Source: Pseudomonas petrae
Lineage (GTDB): Bacteria; Pseudomonadota; Gammaproteobacteria; Pseudomonadales; Pseudomonadaceae
Assembly (NCBI RefSeq): GCF_021728295.1
Contig: NZ_JAKJXE010000005.1
Location: forward strand, 248,001 to 312,000
DNA length: 64,000 bases
Reading direction: 5' to 3'
Shown: positions 43,773-56,477 of the stretch, in pieces
How positions within the stretch are numbered: position 1 is the stretch's first letter
How the letters are laid out: the number at the start of each line of letters is the position of its first letter
The notes under the pieces: model-generated
What the model was told of the DNA's origin: nothing
Databases searched by the model: none
What the model saw: only the letters and a program-made list of their open reading frames with translations
Translations under genes and position numbers: made by a program

Positions 43773-45101
43773 TCAGTTGCCCTCTTGTTCGGTGTCGACG
43801 ATGCGGTATTCGGCGCTGCGGGCGTGGGCGGTCAATGACTCGCCGCGTGCCAGCACCGAGGCCGTTTTGCCCAGCTCGGACGCGCCCTGCTCCGAGCAAA
43901 AAATGATCGATGAGCGCTTCTGGAAATCGTACACGCCCAACGGCGACGAGAACCGGGCGGTGCCCGAAGTAGGCAGCACGTGGTTGGGACCGGCGCAGTA
44001 GTCGCCCAAAGCTTCGGACGTGTGGCGGCCCATGAAGATCGCGCCGGCGTGGCGAATCTGCGGCAGCCAGGCCTCGGGATCAGCCACCGACAACTCCAGG
44101 TGCTCCGGCGCAATCCGGTTGGCGACTTCAATGGCCTGAGTCATGTCGGCCACTTTGATTAAGGCGCCGCGGCCATTGATCGAGGTCTGGATGATTTCCG
44201 CGCGCTCCATCGTCGGCATCAGTCTAGCGATGCTGGCGGCGACGCGATCAAGGAAGTCCGCATCCGGGCTGACCAGAATCGCCTGGGCGTCTTCGTCGTG
44301 CTCGGCCTGGGAGAACAAGTCCATGGCGATCCAGTCCGGGTCAGTCTGGCCGTCGCACACCACCAGAATCTCCGACGGGCCGGCGATCATGTCGATGCCC
44401 ACTTGGCCGAACACGTGACGCTTGGCGGTGGCCACATAAATGTTGCCCGGCCCGACGACTTTGTCCACCTGCGGGACGCTTTCGGTGCCATACGCCAGCG
44501 CTGCAACCGCCTGCGCGCCGCCGATGGTGAACACCCGATCAACGCCGGCGATGCAGGCCGCCGCCAGCACCAGCTCGTTGAGCTCACCGCGCGGGGTCGG
44601 CACGACCATGACCACCTCGCCTACGCCGGCGACTTTGGCCGGAATGGCGTTCATCAATACGGAGGACGGGTAAGACGCCTTACCGCCCGGCACGTACAGC
44701 CCGGCGCGATCCAGCGGCGTGACCTTCTGGCCCAGCACGGTGCCATCGGCCTCGGTGTAGCTCCAGGAATCCTGCTTCTGCCGCTCGTGGTAACTGCGCA
44801 CGCGGTCGGCGGCTTTTTCGAGCGCCTGGCGCTGGGCGGGCGTGATGCGGGTCAGTGCCAGCTCCAGACGCTCGCGCGGCAGAATCAGGTCCGCCATCGA
44901 CGCCACGTCCAGCCCGTCGAAACGGCGGGTGTATTCCACCAACGCCGCATCGCCGCGCTCGCGCACGTTCTTGATGATGTCCAGCACACGCTCATTGACC
45001 GAGTCGTCAGACACACTTTCCCAGCTCAGCAGATGATCCAGATGACGGGCGAAGTCCGGATCGGCAGCGTTGAGTCGGCGAATAGCGTTGGAAGTGGTCA
45101 T
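43773..45101 (-). CDS. hisD: Histidinol dehydrogenase
   Basis: Zinc-dependent NAD enzyme oxidising histidinol to histidine, the last pathway step. The 442-residue protein has the signature region [20 protein letters not shown] (shown in part as [11 protein letters not shown]), [17 protein letters not shown] with zinc-site residues, and APEHLELSV with the catalytic Glu-His (about 325). Between hisG (156-base gap without a gene) and hisC. Confidence 0.96.
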   Translation of the reverse strand: MTTSNAIRRLNAADPDFARHLDHLLSWESVSDDSVNERVLDIIKNVRERGDAALVEYTRRFDGLDVASMADLILPRERLELALTRITPAQRQALEKAADRVRSYHERQKQDSWSYTEADGTVLGQKVTPLDRAGLYVPGGKASYPSSVLMNAIPAKVAGVGEVVMVVPTPRGELNELVLAAACIAGVDRVFTIGGAQAVAALAYGTESVPQVDKVVGPGNIYVATAKRHVFGQVGIDMIAGPSEILVVCDGQTDPDWIAMDLFSQAEHDEDAQAILVSPDADFLDRVAASIARLMPTMERAEIIQTSINGRGALIKVADMTQAIEVANRIAPEHLELSVADPEAWLPQIRHAGAIFMGRHTSEALGDYCAGPNHVLPTSGTARFSSPLGVYDFQKRSSIIFCSEQGASELGKTASVLARGESLTAHARSAEYRIVDTEQEGN

Positions 45102-45257
45102 AGCTTGGCCTCGATGGATGGCGATTTCTCAGGTGGCGATTTCAGGTGCAAGGATAGGCAGATGCCTAAGCTAGCAAGCCATCCGCGCGGGCACCTGAGA
45201 AATTTGGCTATGACACGGATAGCTGGGCGTGATCCTGTTGAGGGTCACGCGATGCAG

Positions 45258-45893
45258 TCAACCGCGGTGTCGCGACTCCACGGCTGTGCGCAGGGTGTCG
45301 ATCAGCGACTGAATACGGGCGTGCTGCATCTTCATGGATGCCTTGTTCACCACCAGACGCGAGCTGATGTGGGCAATCATGTCCTGGGGTTCGAGGCCGT
45401 TGGCACGCAGCGTGTTGCCGGTGTCGACGACGTCGATGATCTTGTCCGCCAGGCCCACAAGCGGCGCGAGCTCCATGGAGCCGTACAGTTTGATTATGTC
45501 GACCTGACGGCCCTGTTCCGCGTAATAGCGCTTGGCAACGTTGACGAACTTGGTCGCCACACGCAGCCGGCCCTTGGGTTCGACCGCGCCGACCGCGCCT
45601 GCGGTCATCAGCTTGCACTGGGCGATTTGCAAGTCGAGGGGCTCATACAGCCCTTGACCGCCGTATTCCATCAGCACGTCCTTGCCCGCGACGCCGAGAT
45701 CCGCAGCACCATGCTCGACGTAGGTCGGCACGTCCGTGGCACGCACGATCAGCAAGCGCACGTCGGCCTGGGTCGTGGGGATGATCAGCTTGCGGCTCTT
45801 GTCCGGATTCTCGGTCGGCACGATGCCTGCCGCAGCGAGCAGCGGCAAGGTGTCGTCGAGGATTCGGCCCTTGGACAGTGCGATGGTCAACAT
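45258..45893 (-). CDS. hisG: ATP phosphoribosyltransferase, short form
   Basis: First and feedback-controlled step of histidine synthesis. At 211 residues it is the short form, which lacks the C-terminal regulatory domain and in known cases needs the HisRS-like HisZ as partner; hisZ is not in the window. Seen: [38 protein letters not shown] (parts) and the PRPP-site [15 protein letters not shown] (here [17 protein letters not shown], about 155). Confidence 0.95.
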   Translation of the reverse strand: MLTIALSKGRILDDTLPLLAAAGIVPTENPDKSRKLIIPTTQADVRLLIVRATDVPTYVEHGAADLGVAGKDVLMEYGGQGLYEPLDLQIAQCKLMTAGAVGAVEPKGRLRVATKFVNVAKRYYAEQGRQVDIIKLYGSMELAPLVGLADKIIDVVDTGNTLRANGLEPQDMIAHISSRLVVNKASMKMQHARIQSLIDTLRTAVESRHRG

Positions 45894-46057
45894 GGGAAAC
45901 GTCAGTCCTTATCAGCAGCGCGTGCCGGGTCGCAACTGGCGCCCGACAACCTCCGGCTCAAGAAGCCAGGGTGAAACGAATCAGAAAGTCCTGGCGCAAT
46001 GGCCAGACACGTCGCCCGAGTCGATCACATCGACCCGGGCGAACGCGCAGCAGCTGA

Positions 46058-47586
<1,529 letters not shown>

Positions 47587-47631
47587 GCTTAACCTCAATC
47601 GGCGCCCTACGCGCGCGGGTCGGCCATCATA

Positions 47632-47688
47632 CAAAAAAGCCCTCTCGTTGCGAACCCTACTTTGCAAGGGGCGGACGAGGGGCTTGAT
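47632..47688 (-). terminator. Terminator after the mla operon
   Basis: Minus-strand stem AAGCCCCTCGT/ACGAGAGGGCTT with an inner hairpin and TTTTTT, 13 bases after mlaB. Confidence 0.75.
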
Positions 47689-47700
47689 CGATGAAAGCAA

Positions 47701-48006
47701 TTAATGATGCTGCAACAGCTCGGTCAGGCCGGAGACCTGGGCAATTTCCTGCATGTCTTCAGGCAACGCCCGGACGGTGACTGACTTACCCTCCTCCTGT
47801 GCATCCCGCATAAAGGCGAGAAGCAAAGCCAGGCCGACACTGCTGGACTTTTCGACGCCGGAACAATCCAGCGTCAGGGCCGCAGCGGTGCTTGCCTTGA
47901 TCAGCGCCGCGCCCTGCTCACGTAAGGCGGGGCCGGTCCGATAGTCGATCACGCCGGAGAGCATCAGCTCTCCGCCGCCAGCGGCAGTGACGGACGCTTG
48001 ACTCAT
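47701..48006 (-). CDS. mlaB: MlaB, STAS-domain subunit of the Mla transporter
   Basis: Cytoplasmic STAS protein that binds and stabilises the MlaF ATPase. The 101-residue product shows MLSGVIDYRTGPALREQG and LTLDCSGVEKSSSVGLALLL, the STAS loop with the conserved Ser/Thr. ATG 48004-48006 overlaps the mlaC stop by 4 bases (ATGA). Last gene of mlaFEDCB. Confidence 0.9.
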   Translation of the reverse strand: MSQASVTAAGGGELMLSGVIDYRTGPALREQGAALIKASTAAALTLDCSGVEKSSSVGLALLLAFMRDAQEEGKSVTVRALPEDMQEIAQVSGLTELLQHH

Positions 48007-48659
48007 TTGACGACCTTGTCGCTGGAGGCTTCCGAGGCCTGCTTGGCCTTGGCGACTTCGCCAGCCCAACCGTCGATGGTTTTGTCCAGGTCGTTACCGT
48101 TACGCTGCATGGCGTCAGCGAACTGATCGCGGAACAGCTTGCCGATGTTGATGCCGTTGATGATCACGTTCCGGACTTTCCACTCACCACCGATTTTGAC
48201 GAGGGTGTAGGAAACAGGGTAGACCGCGCCGTTGTTGCCTTTGACCGACATGTCGACGGAAGTGCGATCAGCAGCTTCCTGCTTGGCCGGGGAAACGGTG
48301 ATGCCCTGGTTGTTGTACTCGAGCAGCGCATTGCCATAGAACTGGATCAGGCTACGCTTGAAGTTTTCCTGGAAGCGTTGCATCTGCGCCGGGGTGGCGT
48401 TGCGCGAATACTTCACGGTCATGATGCTTTTGGAAATGCCATCAGCGTCGATGACCGGGCCAACGATGCCGTTAAGTGCATCGTAAAAGGCTTGCGGATT
48501 GGACTTGTAGGTTTCCTTGTTCGCGGACAGGTCAGCCAGCAATTGCTTGGTGGTGCGATCAACCAGATCGTGGGCAGAAGCATCGGACGCCGCTGCGTTA
48601 GCAAACAAAGGCAGGGCGGCCAGCAGCACCAGAAGGCCACGGCGCAGAATCGAGATCAT
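48003..48659 (-). CDS. mlaC: Periplasmic phospholipid shuttle MlaC
   Basis: Carries phospholipids between the MlaA outer-membrane complex and MlaFEDB. The 218-residue product has a Sec signal (MISILRRGLLVLLAALPLFANA), then the MlaC/Ttg2D fold (LVDRTTKQLLADLSAN, VKYSRNATPAQMQRFQENF, YTLVKIGGEWKVRNVIING). ATG 48657-48659 has GGAG seven bases upstream; a start five codons earlier is less likely. Eleven bases after mlaD. Confidence 0.94.
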   Translation of the reverse strand: MISILRRGLLVLLAALPLFANAAASDASAHDLVDRTTKQLLADLSANKETYKSNPQAFYDALNGIVGPVIDADGISKSIMTVKYSRNATPAQMQRFQENFKRSLIQFYGNALLEYNNQGITVSPAKQEAADRTSVDMSVKGNNGAVYPVSYTLVKIGGEWKVRNVIINGINIGKLFRDQFADAMQRNGNDLDKTIDGWAGEVAKAKQASEASSDKVVK

Positions 48660-48670
48660 GAAAAAACTCC

Positions 48671-49138
48671 TCATTTGGCGTCTTTGCCCACTGAATTGAG
48701 CAGGAATTTACCGATCAGGTCTTCGAGTACCAACGAGGACTGGGTGTCATGGATGGTGCCGCCGTCTTTCAACAGCTGGTCATCGCCACCGACACTGATG
48801 CCGACGTATTTTTCACCCAGCAGGCCTGCGGTCAGGATGGAAGCGGTGGAATCCGAAGGCAGGTTGTTGACCCGCTTGTTCACTTCCATCGTCACACGAC
48901 CTGTGAAGGTATCGTGATCCAGATCGATTGCAGTGACCTTGCCGATGTTCACACCGGCCATGGTCACTTTCGCTCTGACAGTCAAACCGGCGATATTGTC
49001 GAAATTTGCGTAAAGTTTATAAGTGTCGGTGTTGGCGCTGGCGCTCAGACCGCTGACGCGCAGGGCGAGCAGGAGCAAAGCCAGGATCCCGGCCAGCAGA
49101 AACAGGCCTACACCGGTTTCGAGGGTGCGGTTTTGCAT
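48671..49138 (-). CDS. mlaD: MCE-domain protein MlaD
   Basis: Inner-membrane-anchored hexameric ring that passes lipid between MlaC and the MlaFE transporter. The 155-residue protein has one N-terminal helix (about 9-29, GLFLLAGILALLLLALRVSG) and an MCE domain (YKLYANFDNIAGLTVRAKV, VTMAGVNIGKVTAIDLD, LLGEKYVGISVGG). The C-terminus is short compared with E. coli MlaD. Starts at the mlaE stop. Confidence 0.94.
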   Translation of the reverse strand: MQNRTLETGVGLFLLAGILALLLLALRVSGLSASANTDTYKLYANFDNIAGLTVRAKVTMAGVNIGKVTAIDLDHDTFTGRVTMEVNKRVNNLPSDSTASILTAGLLGEKYVGISVGGDDQLLKDGGTIHDTQSSLVLEDLIGKFLLNSVGKDAK

Positions 49139-49935
49139 CAGAAGTCTCCAAACATCAAGGCGGTCATAATAAAGTCAAGGCCCAGTACGGCCAATGAGGC
49201 GTAGACCACGGTCTTGGTCGTGGCACGACTGATCCCTTCGGACGTGGGCTCGCAGTCATAACCCTGGAACACGGCAATCCAGGTGACGACAAAAGCGAAC
49301 ACGACGCTCTTGATGACACCGTTGAGCACATCATCGGAAAACGAAACACTGTTCTGCATGTTGGCCCAGAAGGAGCCTTCATAAACGCCCAGCCAGTCGA
49401 CTGCCACCCACGAACCACCCCATATGCCGACCACGCTGAAAATCAGCGCCAGCACCGGAAGCGAGATGAAGCCTGCCCAGAGGCGCGGCGCGACGATGTA
49501 TTTGAGCGGATCGACGCCAATCATCTCGAGGCTGGAAAGCTGCTCGGTGGATTTCATGTTGCCGATTTCAGCGGTGAGAGCAGAGCCTGCACGACCGGCG
49601 AACAATAGAGCGGTGACGACGGGGCCGAGTTCACGCAGCAACGTCAGGGCAACCATCTGCCCCACGGCCTGTTCGGAGCCATACTTGGCGAGAATGCTGA
49701 AGCCTTGCAGCGCCAGCACCATACCGATGAACACACCGGACACCACGATAATGGCCAGTGACATGACGCCAACCGAGTGCAGCTGACGAAGGAGCAGCTG
49801 AAAGCCGCCGCCAATTCCGCCGCGCCCAAGCAACGCATGAACCAGAAAAATCCCTGAACGACCCAACACTGCAACTATATCGATCGCCGAACGCCCCATC
49901 AGGCGTACGCGATCCATTAAAGACACTCTGCGCAT
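49138..49935 (-). CDS. mlaE: Phospholipid transport permease MlaE
   Basis: Integral membrane subunit of the MlaFEDB ABC transporter. The 265-residue protein has about five to six hydrophobic helices and family segments [38 protein letters not shown] and [21 protein letters not shown] (parts). One-base overlaps join it to mlaF and mlaD. Confidence 0.95.
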   Translation of the reverse strand: MRRVSLMDRVRLMGRSAIDIVAVLGRSGIFLVHALLGRGGIGGGFQLLLRQLHSVGVMSLAIIVVSGVFIGMVLALQGFSILAKYGSEQAVGQMVALTLLRELGPVVTALLFAGRAGSALTAEIGNMKSTEQLSSLEMIGVDPLKYIVAPRLWAGFISLPVLALIFSVVGIWGGSWVAVDWLGVYEGSFWANMQNSVSFSDDVLNGVIKSVVFAFVVTWIAVFQGYDCEPTSEGISRATTKTVVYASLAVLGLDFIMTALMFGDF

Positions 49936-50744
49936 CAGCGCTTCCCCAAAAGATCGTCGCGATAATCCGGCGCCGGATAATGGAAAGGCACCGGCCCGTC
50001 GGGATCACCCGTCATGAACTGACGTATACGAGGGTTATCCGACTGCATCAGTTCCTGCGGTGTGCCCTGCCCCAGTACCTGACCGTCACCGACGACATAG
50101 AGATAGTCGGCGATGCTGGCGGTCTCGGCGAGGTCGTGGGACACCACGATACTGGTGATACCCAGCGCATCATTGAGCAGCCGGATCAGCCGAACCAGCA
50201 CGCCCATGGCAATAGGGTCCTGGCCCACGAAGGGCTCGTCGTACATGAGGATCTGGGGATCCAGCGCGATGGCGCGCGCCAGTGCAACACGGCGCTTCAT
50301 GCCACCCGACAGTTCGTCAGGCATCAGATCGACCGCGCCACGAAGCCCGACCGCCTGCAACTTCAGCAGAACGATGTCGCGGATCATGTCTTCAGGCAGC
50401 TTGGTGTGAACCCGTAGCGGGAACGCCACGTTTTCGAAAACGTCGAGGTCGGTGAACAGCGCGCCGCTCTGAAAGAGCACGCCCATCTGCTTGCGCGCAT
50501 CGAAAAGATCGCTGCGCGAAAGCTTCGGCAAATTCTGGCCATTGACCCAGACTTCGCCGGCGCTCGGACGCAGTTGTGCCCCCATCAACCGCAGCAGTGT
50601 GGTTTTACCACTGCCCGACGGCCCCATGATGCCGGTGACTTTGCCCCGGGGGATGCGGATGTCCACATTATTGAAGATGCTGCGCGTACCGCGCTTGAAG
50701 GAAACGCCCTTCAGCTCGACCGCGTAGGCGTTATCGGCACTCAT
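49935..50744 (-). CDS. mlaF: Phospholipid transport ATPase MlaF
   Basis: ABC ATPase of the Mla system (called Ttg2A in some pseudomonads). The 269-residue protein shows Walker [16 protein letters not shown] (about 39), the Q-loop [11 protein letters not shown], signature [16 protein letters not shown] and Walker [15 protein letters not shown]. First gene of the operon; the divergent kdsD promoter lies in the 308-base gap upstream. Confidence 0.96.
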   Translation of the reverse strand: MSADNAYAVELKGVSFKRGTRSIFNNVDIRIPRGKVTGIMGPSGSGKTTLLRLMGAQLRPSAGEVWVNGQNLPKLSRSDLFDARKQMGVLFQSGALFTDLDVFENVAFPLRVHTKLPEDMIRDIVLLKLQAVGLRGAVDLMPDELSGGMKRRVALARAIALDPQILMYDEPFVGQDPIAMGVLVRLIRLLNDALGITSIVVSHDLAETASIADYLYVVGDGQVLGQGTPQELMQSDNPRIRQFMTGDPDGPVPFHYPAPDYRDDLLGKR

Positions 50745-51052
50745 CTAAACTCCTTGCGATGCAACCTGTCTCTCAGATGCCGCGTTCTTGACGAACGACA
50801 CACTTTTGGAGGGGCCGAACAAGCGGCGGACTATACCACCGCTGTCGCACGCCGCCCAAGCCTCAACGTGTCAAGTCGCAAACAAAGAAGGGTATCAAGG
50901 AGGGCGTGGAATTTTCGTACCCATCGCCAGCCTTTATCACGCAGTTGCTGAAGGACGTGTCCCTTCATTAAACAAACAGCAACGATGAAGCGTGAGGCTT
51001 TTGAACATTGCCGCTATAATCCCCGGCTTTTCACCAAGCGACCCCTTCCGAT
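50745..51052. promoter_or_regulatory. Divergent promoter region mlaF / kdsD
   Basis: No gene is seen. A TATAAT (51015-51020) 33 bases before the kdsD ATG is the best -10; no matching -35 is obvious at 16-18 bases (GTGAGG/TGAGGC). The mlaF promoter could not be assigned. Confidence 0.45.
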
Positions 51053-52027
51053 ATGTCCAATGCGCGCAATCTGATTGAATCGGCACAGAGCACCATCCGC
51101 CTTGAAATAGAAGCTGTGGAAGGTTTGCTCGCGCACATCAATGCCGATTTCGTCAACGCGTGCGACATGATTCTAGGCAGTCAGGGCCGTGTAGTCGTGG
51201 TCGGCATGGGCAAGTCGGGGCATATCGGAAAGAAGATCGCCGCTACCCTCGCCAGCACCGGCACTCCTTCGTTTTTCGTGCACCCGGCCGAGGCCAGCCA
51301 CGGCGACATGGGCATGATCACCAGCGCCGACATCATTCTGGCCCTGTCCAACTCGGGCACGACGGCCGAGATCGTCACGTTGCTGCCGCTGATCAAGCGT
51401 CTGGGCATCAAGATGATCAGCCTTACCGGCAACCCGGAGTCAACGCTGGCCAAGGCCGCTGAGGTCAACCTCAATGCGCGGGTCGAGAAAGAAGCCTGCC
51501 CGCTGAATCTGGCGCCCACCTCCTCCACCACGGCGGCGCTGGTCATGGGCGACGCCCTGGCCGTTGCACTGCTGGACGCCAGGGGCTTCACCGCCGAAGA
51601 CTTCGCGTTTTCCCACCCGGGCGGCGCGCTGGGTCGTCGGCTGCTGTTGAAGGTTGAGCATGTCATGCACACTGGCGCCAACCTGCCGCAGGTTGTGCGG
51701 GGCACGCCGCTTCGCGATTCGCTGATGGAAATGACCCGCAAGGGGCTGGGCATGACCGCCATCCTCGAGAGCGACGGCCGCCTGGCCGGTATCTTCACGG
51801 ACGGTGATTTGCGCCGCACGCTGGATCGCCCGATCGACATACGCCAAGCGACCATCGATGAAGTGATGACCGTCCATGGCAAGACCGTGCGCCCGGAAAT
51901 GCTCGCGGCCGAAGCCTTGAAAATCATGGAAGACAACAAGATCGGCGCACTCATCGTGGTCGACGAGAACGATCGCCCGGTTGGCGCGTTCAACCTTCAA
52001 GACCTGCTCCGTGCAGGCGTCATGTAA
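51053..52027 (+). CDS. kdsD: D-arabinose 5-phosphate isomerase KdsD
   Basis: Makes arabinose 5-phosphate, precursor of Kdo in LPS. The 324-residue protein has an SIS domain (VVVGMGKSGHIGKKIAATLA, HGDMGMITSADIILALSNSG in parts) and two C-terminal CBS domains (VEHVMHTGANLPQV and IDEVMTVHGKTVRPE). Its stop (TAA) directly touches the kdsC ATG, so the two Kdo steps are coupled. Confidence 0.96.
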   Translation: MSNARNLIESAQSTIRLEIEAVEGLLAHINADFVNACDMILGSQGRVVVVGMGKSGHIGKKIAATLASTGTPSFFVHPAEASHGDMGMITSADIILALSNSGTTAEIVTLLPLIKRLGIKMISLTGNPESTLAKAAEVNLNARVEKEACPLNLAPTSSTTAALVMGDALAVALLDARGFTAEDFAFSHPGGALGRRLLLKVEHVMHTGANLPQVVRGTPLRDSLMEMTRKGLGMTAILESDGRLAGIFTDGDLRRTLDRPIDIRQATIDEVMTVHGKTVRPEMLAAEALKIMEDNKIGALIVVDENDRPVGAFNLQDLLRAGVM

Positions 52028-52561
52028 ATGAGCGCCGATATGAATGATCTGATGCAACGCGGCAAGAACATTAAACTGGCGATCTTCGACGTCGACGGCG
52101 TACTCACCGATGGGCGCCTGTATTTCCTCGAAGATGGCAGCGAGTTCAAGACGTTCAACACCCTCGACGGCCAGGGCATCAAGATGCTTATCAACTCGGG
52201 TGTGACGACTGCCATCATCAGCGGGCGCAAGACCCCCGTGGTTGAGCGGCGCGCGAAGAACCTCGGCATTGCACACCTTTATCAGGGTCGCGAAGACAAA
52301 CTCGTGGTCCTCGACGAGCTTTTGCAGCAACTGAATCTAAGCTACGAGCAGGTCGCGTACCTGGGTGACGATTTGCCTGACCTCCCGGTCATTCGCCGGG
52401 TCGGTCTGGGCATGGCCGTAGCCAATGCTGCCGGCTTTGTCCGCGAGCATGCCCACGGCATTACCCAGGCACGTGGCGGCGAAGGCGCTGCCCGCGAATT
52501 CTGCGAGTTGATCCTGAAGGCTCAGGACAACCTCGAAGCGGCTCACGCCGCCTACCTATAG
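52028..52561 (+). CDS. kdsC: Kdo 8-phosphate phosphatase KdsC
   Basis: HAD-family tetramer that dephosphorylates Kdo 8-phosphate. The 177-residue product has the HAD motif I AIFDVDGVLTDGR (about 18-30), motif II TAIISGRKT, and the late Asp pair YLGDDLPDLPV. Small C0-type HAD without cap, as expected. Followed by lptC after 10 bases. Confidence 0.96.
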   Translation: MSADMNDLMQRGKNIKLAIFDVDGVLTDGRLYFLEDGSEFKTFNTLDGQGIKMLINSGVTTAIISGRKTPVVERRAKNLGIAHLYQGREDKLVVLDELLQQLNLSYEQVAYLGDDLPDLPVIRRVGLGMAVANAAGFVREHAHGITQARGGEGAAREFCELILKAQDNLEAAHAAYL

Positions 52562-52571
52562 AAGTGCATTT

Positions 52572-53144
52572 ATGCTGAGCAAAAAGTTTCGAACGTTTCT
52601 GCTGTTCGGTGTGCTGGCACTGCTGCTGGCAGCGGTCGGCTACTGGAACATCAGTCCGGAAAGCTTCCTGGATCAACCCAAGGCTGCCGTGGATGAAAGC
52701 GCTGTCGATTACTACGCGACCAACGCCCACAGCATTCAGTACCTCCCCGACGGGACCATGCAGTACGACATGACCGCCGACAAGGTCGAGCACTTGAAAG
52801 CCACGGACGTCACCCTGATGACCACGCCGGTGCTGCAGATGTATCGAGGTTCTACCTTCCCGTGGCACGTGCAGAGCGTTCGCGCCGAAGTGTCGCCGGG
52901 GGGTGATCATGTCGAGCTGATCGACTCGGTGCGCATCAACCGCACCGACGAAAAGAACCGCACCACCATCATCACCAGCAGCCGCATGACTGTATTCCCG
53001 CAGAAGCAATATGCGGAAACTGCCCAACCCGTTAGAATCGACGGCCTTGGCGGTGTAACGACCGGCACGGGTATGAAAGCGTATCTGAAAGAAAGCAGGA
53101 TGAACCTGCTATCCAACGTAAGAGGACAGTATGAGGCTCGTTAA
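52572..53144 (+). CDS. lptC: LPS export protein LptC
   Basis: Bitopic inner-membrane protein joining LptB2FG to the periplasmic LptA bridge. The 190-residue product has one N-terminal helix (about 8-24) and a beta-jellyroll periplasmic domain (TMQYDMTADKVEHLKATD, FPQKQYAETAQPVRIDGLG). It overlaps lptA by 14 bases. Confidence 0.93.
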   Translation: MLSKKFRTFLLFGVLALLLAAVGYWNISPESFLDQPKAAVDESAVDYYATNAHSIQYLPDGTMQYDMTADKVEHLKATDVTLMTTPVLQMYRGSTFPWHVQSVRAEVSPGGDHVELIDSVRINRTDEKNRTTIITSSRMTVFPQKQYAETAQPVRIDGLGGVTTGTGMKAYLKESRMNLLSNVRGQYEAR

Positions 53145-53672
53145 AACCCTTCCTTTTTTGCTCGGCCTGGGCGCAGCACTGGGAAGCGCGAGCGCCTGGT
53201 CTCTGCCGACGGATCGCGATCAACCCATCCACATCCAGTCGGATGACGCGCAGCTGGACGACAAGCAAGGCATCGCCACTTACAAAGGCAATGTCATCAT
53301 CACCCAGGGCACGATGAAGATCACCGGCAACACGGTGACCATTACCCGTACACCGCAAGGCGACGTGGACGTGTTCACGTCCGTGGGCAACCTGGCCTAC
53401 TACGAGCAAAAGCCATCGGTGGACAAGCCGATCGTTCAGGCCTGGGGTGTCACCATCCAGTACTTCGCGGCCCAGAACCGCATCGTGCTGATCGACAAGG
53501 CCAAAGTGGTCAACGACGGCAACACGTCCGAAGGCGAGAAAATCGTCTATGACACCGTCAAGCAGGTCGTGAACGCCGGTCGTGCCAATGGCACCAAGGT
53601 CACCACCCCACGCCCTCGCATCGACATGGTCATCCAGCCGAAAAAGAAAACCGACCAGCAGAAGGCTCAGTA

Positions 53673-53673
<1 letters not shown>
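53131..53673 (+). CDS. lptA: LPS transport periplasmic protein LptA
   Basis: Forms the periplasmic beta-jellyroll bridge carrying LPS. The 180-residue product has a signal peptide (about 1-24, [15 protein letters not shown]), then the OstA-like repeat region ([38 protein letters not shown]) and a lysine-rich tail. Its stop overlaps the lptB ATG by one base. Confidence 0.95.
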
Positions 53674-54398
<725 letters not shown>

Positions 54399-54403
54399 CC
54401 GCA

Positions 54404-54474
54404 GTGATGACATGAGGTTGTGCGGTAACCCGCAACGTGCGCCATCGCCGACCTCATTTTTAATTGTCATCACA
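54404..54474. other. Long inverted repeat between lptB and rpoN
   Basis: GTGATGACA...AGGT (54404-54418) is mirrored by ACCTCA (54451) and TGTCATCAC (54466-54474), with a T-rich tract (ATTTTTAATT) between the two right-hand parts. The inner GAGGT/ACCTC stem plus T-run could act as a weak terminator or attenuator. A TATAAT at 54503-54508 may start rpoN transcription, without a clear -35. Confidence 0.45.
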
Positions 54475-54586
54475 CTCTAGGCAAACCCTCCAGCTTCAGG
54501 CATATAATTTGCTTAAGTTGGCGCCCTCGGCGCCCTGGTAGTAAATGGCGCGCAGTGCGCCGGCGAATAAGGTGTTAAGCCCTGCC

Positions 54587-56080
54587 ATGAAACCTTCGCT
54601 AGTCTTGAGAATGGGCCAGCAGCTGACGATGACACCTCAGCTGCAACAGGCAATCCGCTTGCTTCAGTTGTCGACGCTGGATCTCCAACAGGAGATTCAA
54701 GAGGCGCTGGAGTCGAACCCGATGCTGGAACGGCAGGAGGAAGGCGACGATTTCGACAACGCCGACCCCTTGGCGGATAATGTAGAGCAAAAGCCCAACG
54801 CTGATGTTCAGGAACCTACCTACCAGGAATCGGCGCCTACCGTCGACAATCTGGAAGAAGGCGACTGGAACGAACGCATTCCCAACGAGCTGCCGGTCGA
54901 CACCGCGTGGGAAGACGTCTATCAGACCAGCGCCAGCAGCCTGCCCAGCAACGACGATGACGAGTGGGATTTCACCACCCGTACCTCCGTCGGCGAGAGC
55001 CTGCAAAGCCACCTGCTCTGGCAACTTAATCTGGCGCCCATGTCGGACACCGATCGCCTCATCGCCGTGACCCTGATCGACTGCATCAACAACCAGGGCT
55101 ACCTCGACGAAACACTCGAAGAAATGCTCGACGCCTTCGATCCCGAGCTCGATATCGAGCTGGACGAAATTGAAGCCGTTCTGCACCGCATTCAGCAGTT
55201 CGAGCCTGCCGGCATCGGCGCTCGCAACCTGAGCGAATGCCTGCTGCTGCAGCTTCGCCAGTTGCCGGCCAAAACCAAGTGGCTGGCGGAAGCGCAGAAG
55301 CTGGTCAGCGAATACATCGATCTGCTCGGCAGCCGCGACTACGCGCAACTGATGCGCCGCATGAAGCTCAAGGAAGACGACCTGCGTCAGGTCATCGAAC
55401 TGGTCCAGAGCCTCAACCCGCGCCCCGGCTCGCAGATCGAGTCCACCGAAGCCGAATACGTCGTGCCTGACGTCATTGTGCGCAAGGACAACGAGCGCTG
55501 GCTGGTTGAGCTGAACCAGGAATCCGTGCCGCGCCTGCGGGTCAATCCGCAGTACGCAGGGTTTGTGCGTCGCGCCGATACCAGCGCCGACAATACGTTC
55601 ATGCGCAATCAGCTGCAGGAAGCTCGCTGGTTCATCAAGAGCCTGCAAAGTCGAAACGAGACGCTGATGAAGGTGGCCACGCAGATCGTCGAACACCAGC
55701 GAGGCTTCCTCGAGTACGGCGACGAGGCCATGAAGCCGCTGGTTCTGCATGACATCGCTGAAGCGGTCGGCATGCACGAATCGACGATTTCCCGGGTGAC
55801 CACGCAGAAGTTCATGCACACCCCGCGCGGGATTTACGAACTCAAATATTTCTTTTCCAGCCACGTCAGCACCTCGGAAGGCGGCGAATGCTCGTCAACG
55901 GCGATTCGCGCGATCATCAAAAAACTGGTCGCCGCGGAAAATCAGAAAAAGCCGTTGAGTGACAGCAAGATCGCTGGTTTACTGGAAGCACAAGGCATTC
56001 AAGTGGCCCGTCGCACAGTCGCCAAGTACCGCGAATCCCTTGGGATCTCGCCGTCCAGCGAACGCAAGCGACTCATGTAA
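54587..56080 (+). CDS. rpoN: RNA polymerase sigma-54 factor RpoN
   Basis: Sigma54 directs RNA polymerase to -24/-12 promoters with enhancer-binding proteins, for nitrogen use, flagella and more. The 497-residue product has the glutamine-rich activator-interacting region I ([22 protein letters not shown]), an acidic region II (about 55-130), the core-binding domain, a helix-turn-helix ([16 protein letters not shown]) and the RpoN box [10 protein letters not shown] (about 475). ATG 54587 gives the family start. Confidence 0.97.
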   Translation: MKPSLVLRMGQQLTMTPQLQQAIRLLQLSTLDLQQEIQEALESNPMLERQEEGDDFDNADPLADNVEQKPNADVQEPTYQESAPTVDNLEEGDWNERIPNELPVDTAWEDVYQTSASSLPSNDDDEWDFTTRTSVGESLQSHLLWQLNLAPMSDTDRLIAVTLIDCINNQGYLDETLEEMLDAFDPELDIELDEIEAVLHRIQQFEPAGIGARNLSECLLLQLRQLPAKTKWLAEAQKLVSEYIDLLGSRDYAQLMRRMKLKEDDLRQVIELVQSLNPRPGSQIESTEAEYVVPDVIVRKDNERWLVELNQESVPRLRVNPQYAGFVRRADTSADNTFMRNQLQEARWFIKSLQSRNETLMKVATQIVEHQRGFLEYGDEAMKPLVLHDIAEAVGMHESTISRVTTQKFMHTPRGIYELKYFFSSHVSTSEGGECSSTAIRAIIKKLVAAENQKKPLSDSKIAGLLEAQGIQVARRTVAKYRESLGISPSSERKRLM

Positions 56081-56156
56081 AGGTCACACGTCAAAGCGTT
56101 CCAGTGGCAGGCATTACGCCTGCCTCTTAATGCACTGGCAACGAAGGAGAAGCTGT

Positions 56157-56465
56157 ATGCAAGTCAACATCAGTGGACACCAACTGGAAGTGACCGAACC
56201 TCTGCGTACCTACATCGGCGAGAAACTCGCACGATTGGAGCGCCATTTTGACAAGATCACGAATGTGCAGGTCACGATGGAGGTCGAGAAGCTCAAGCAG
56301 AAGATCGAAGCCACCCTGCACGTTCCTGGCGCTGAAGTGGTTGCCAACGCCGAACACGACGACATGTATGCAGCCATTGACCTGCTTGCCGACAAGCTTG
56401 ACCGCCAACTCAAAAAACATAAGGAAAAACAGCAAAGTCTGCTGCAAGGCGCGACTGCTCGCTGA
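56157..56465 (+). CDS. hpf: Ribosome hibernation promoting factor
   Basis: Short HPF/YhbH protein that helps form inactive 100S ribosome dimers in stationary phase. The 102-residue product starts MQVNISGHQLEVTEPLRTYI and has KITNVQVTMEVEKLKQKIEA and HDDMYAAIDLLADKLDRQL. AAGGAGA lies before the ATG at 56157. Commonly co-located with rpoN. Confidence 0.95.
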   Translation: MQVNISGHQLEVTEPLRTYIGEKLARLERHFDKITNVQVTMEVEKLKQKIEATLHVPGAEVVANAEHDDMYAAIDLLADKLDRQLKKHKEKQQSLLQGATAR

Positions 56466-56477
56466 CACTCCCCACTC

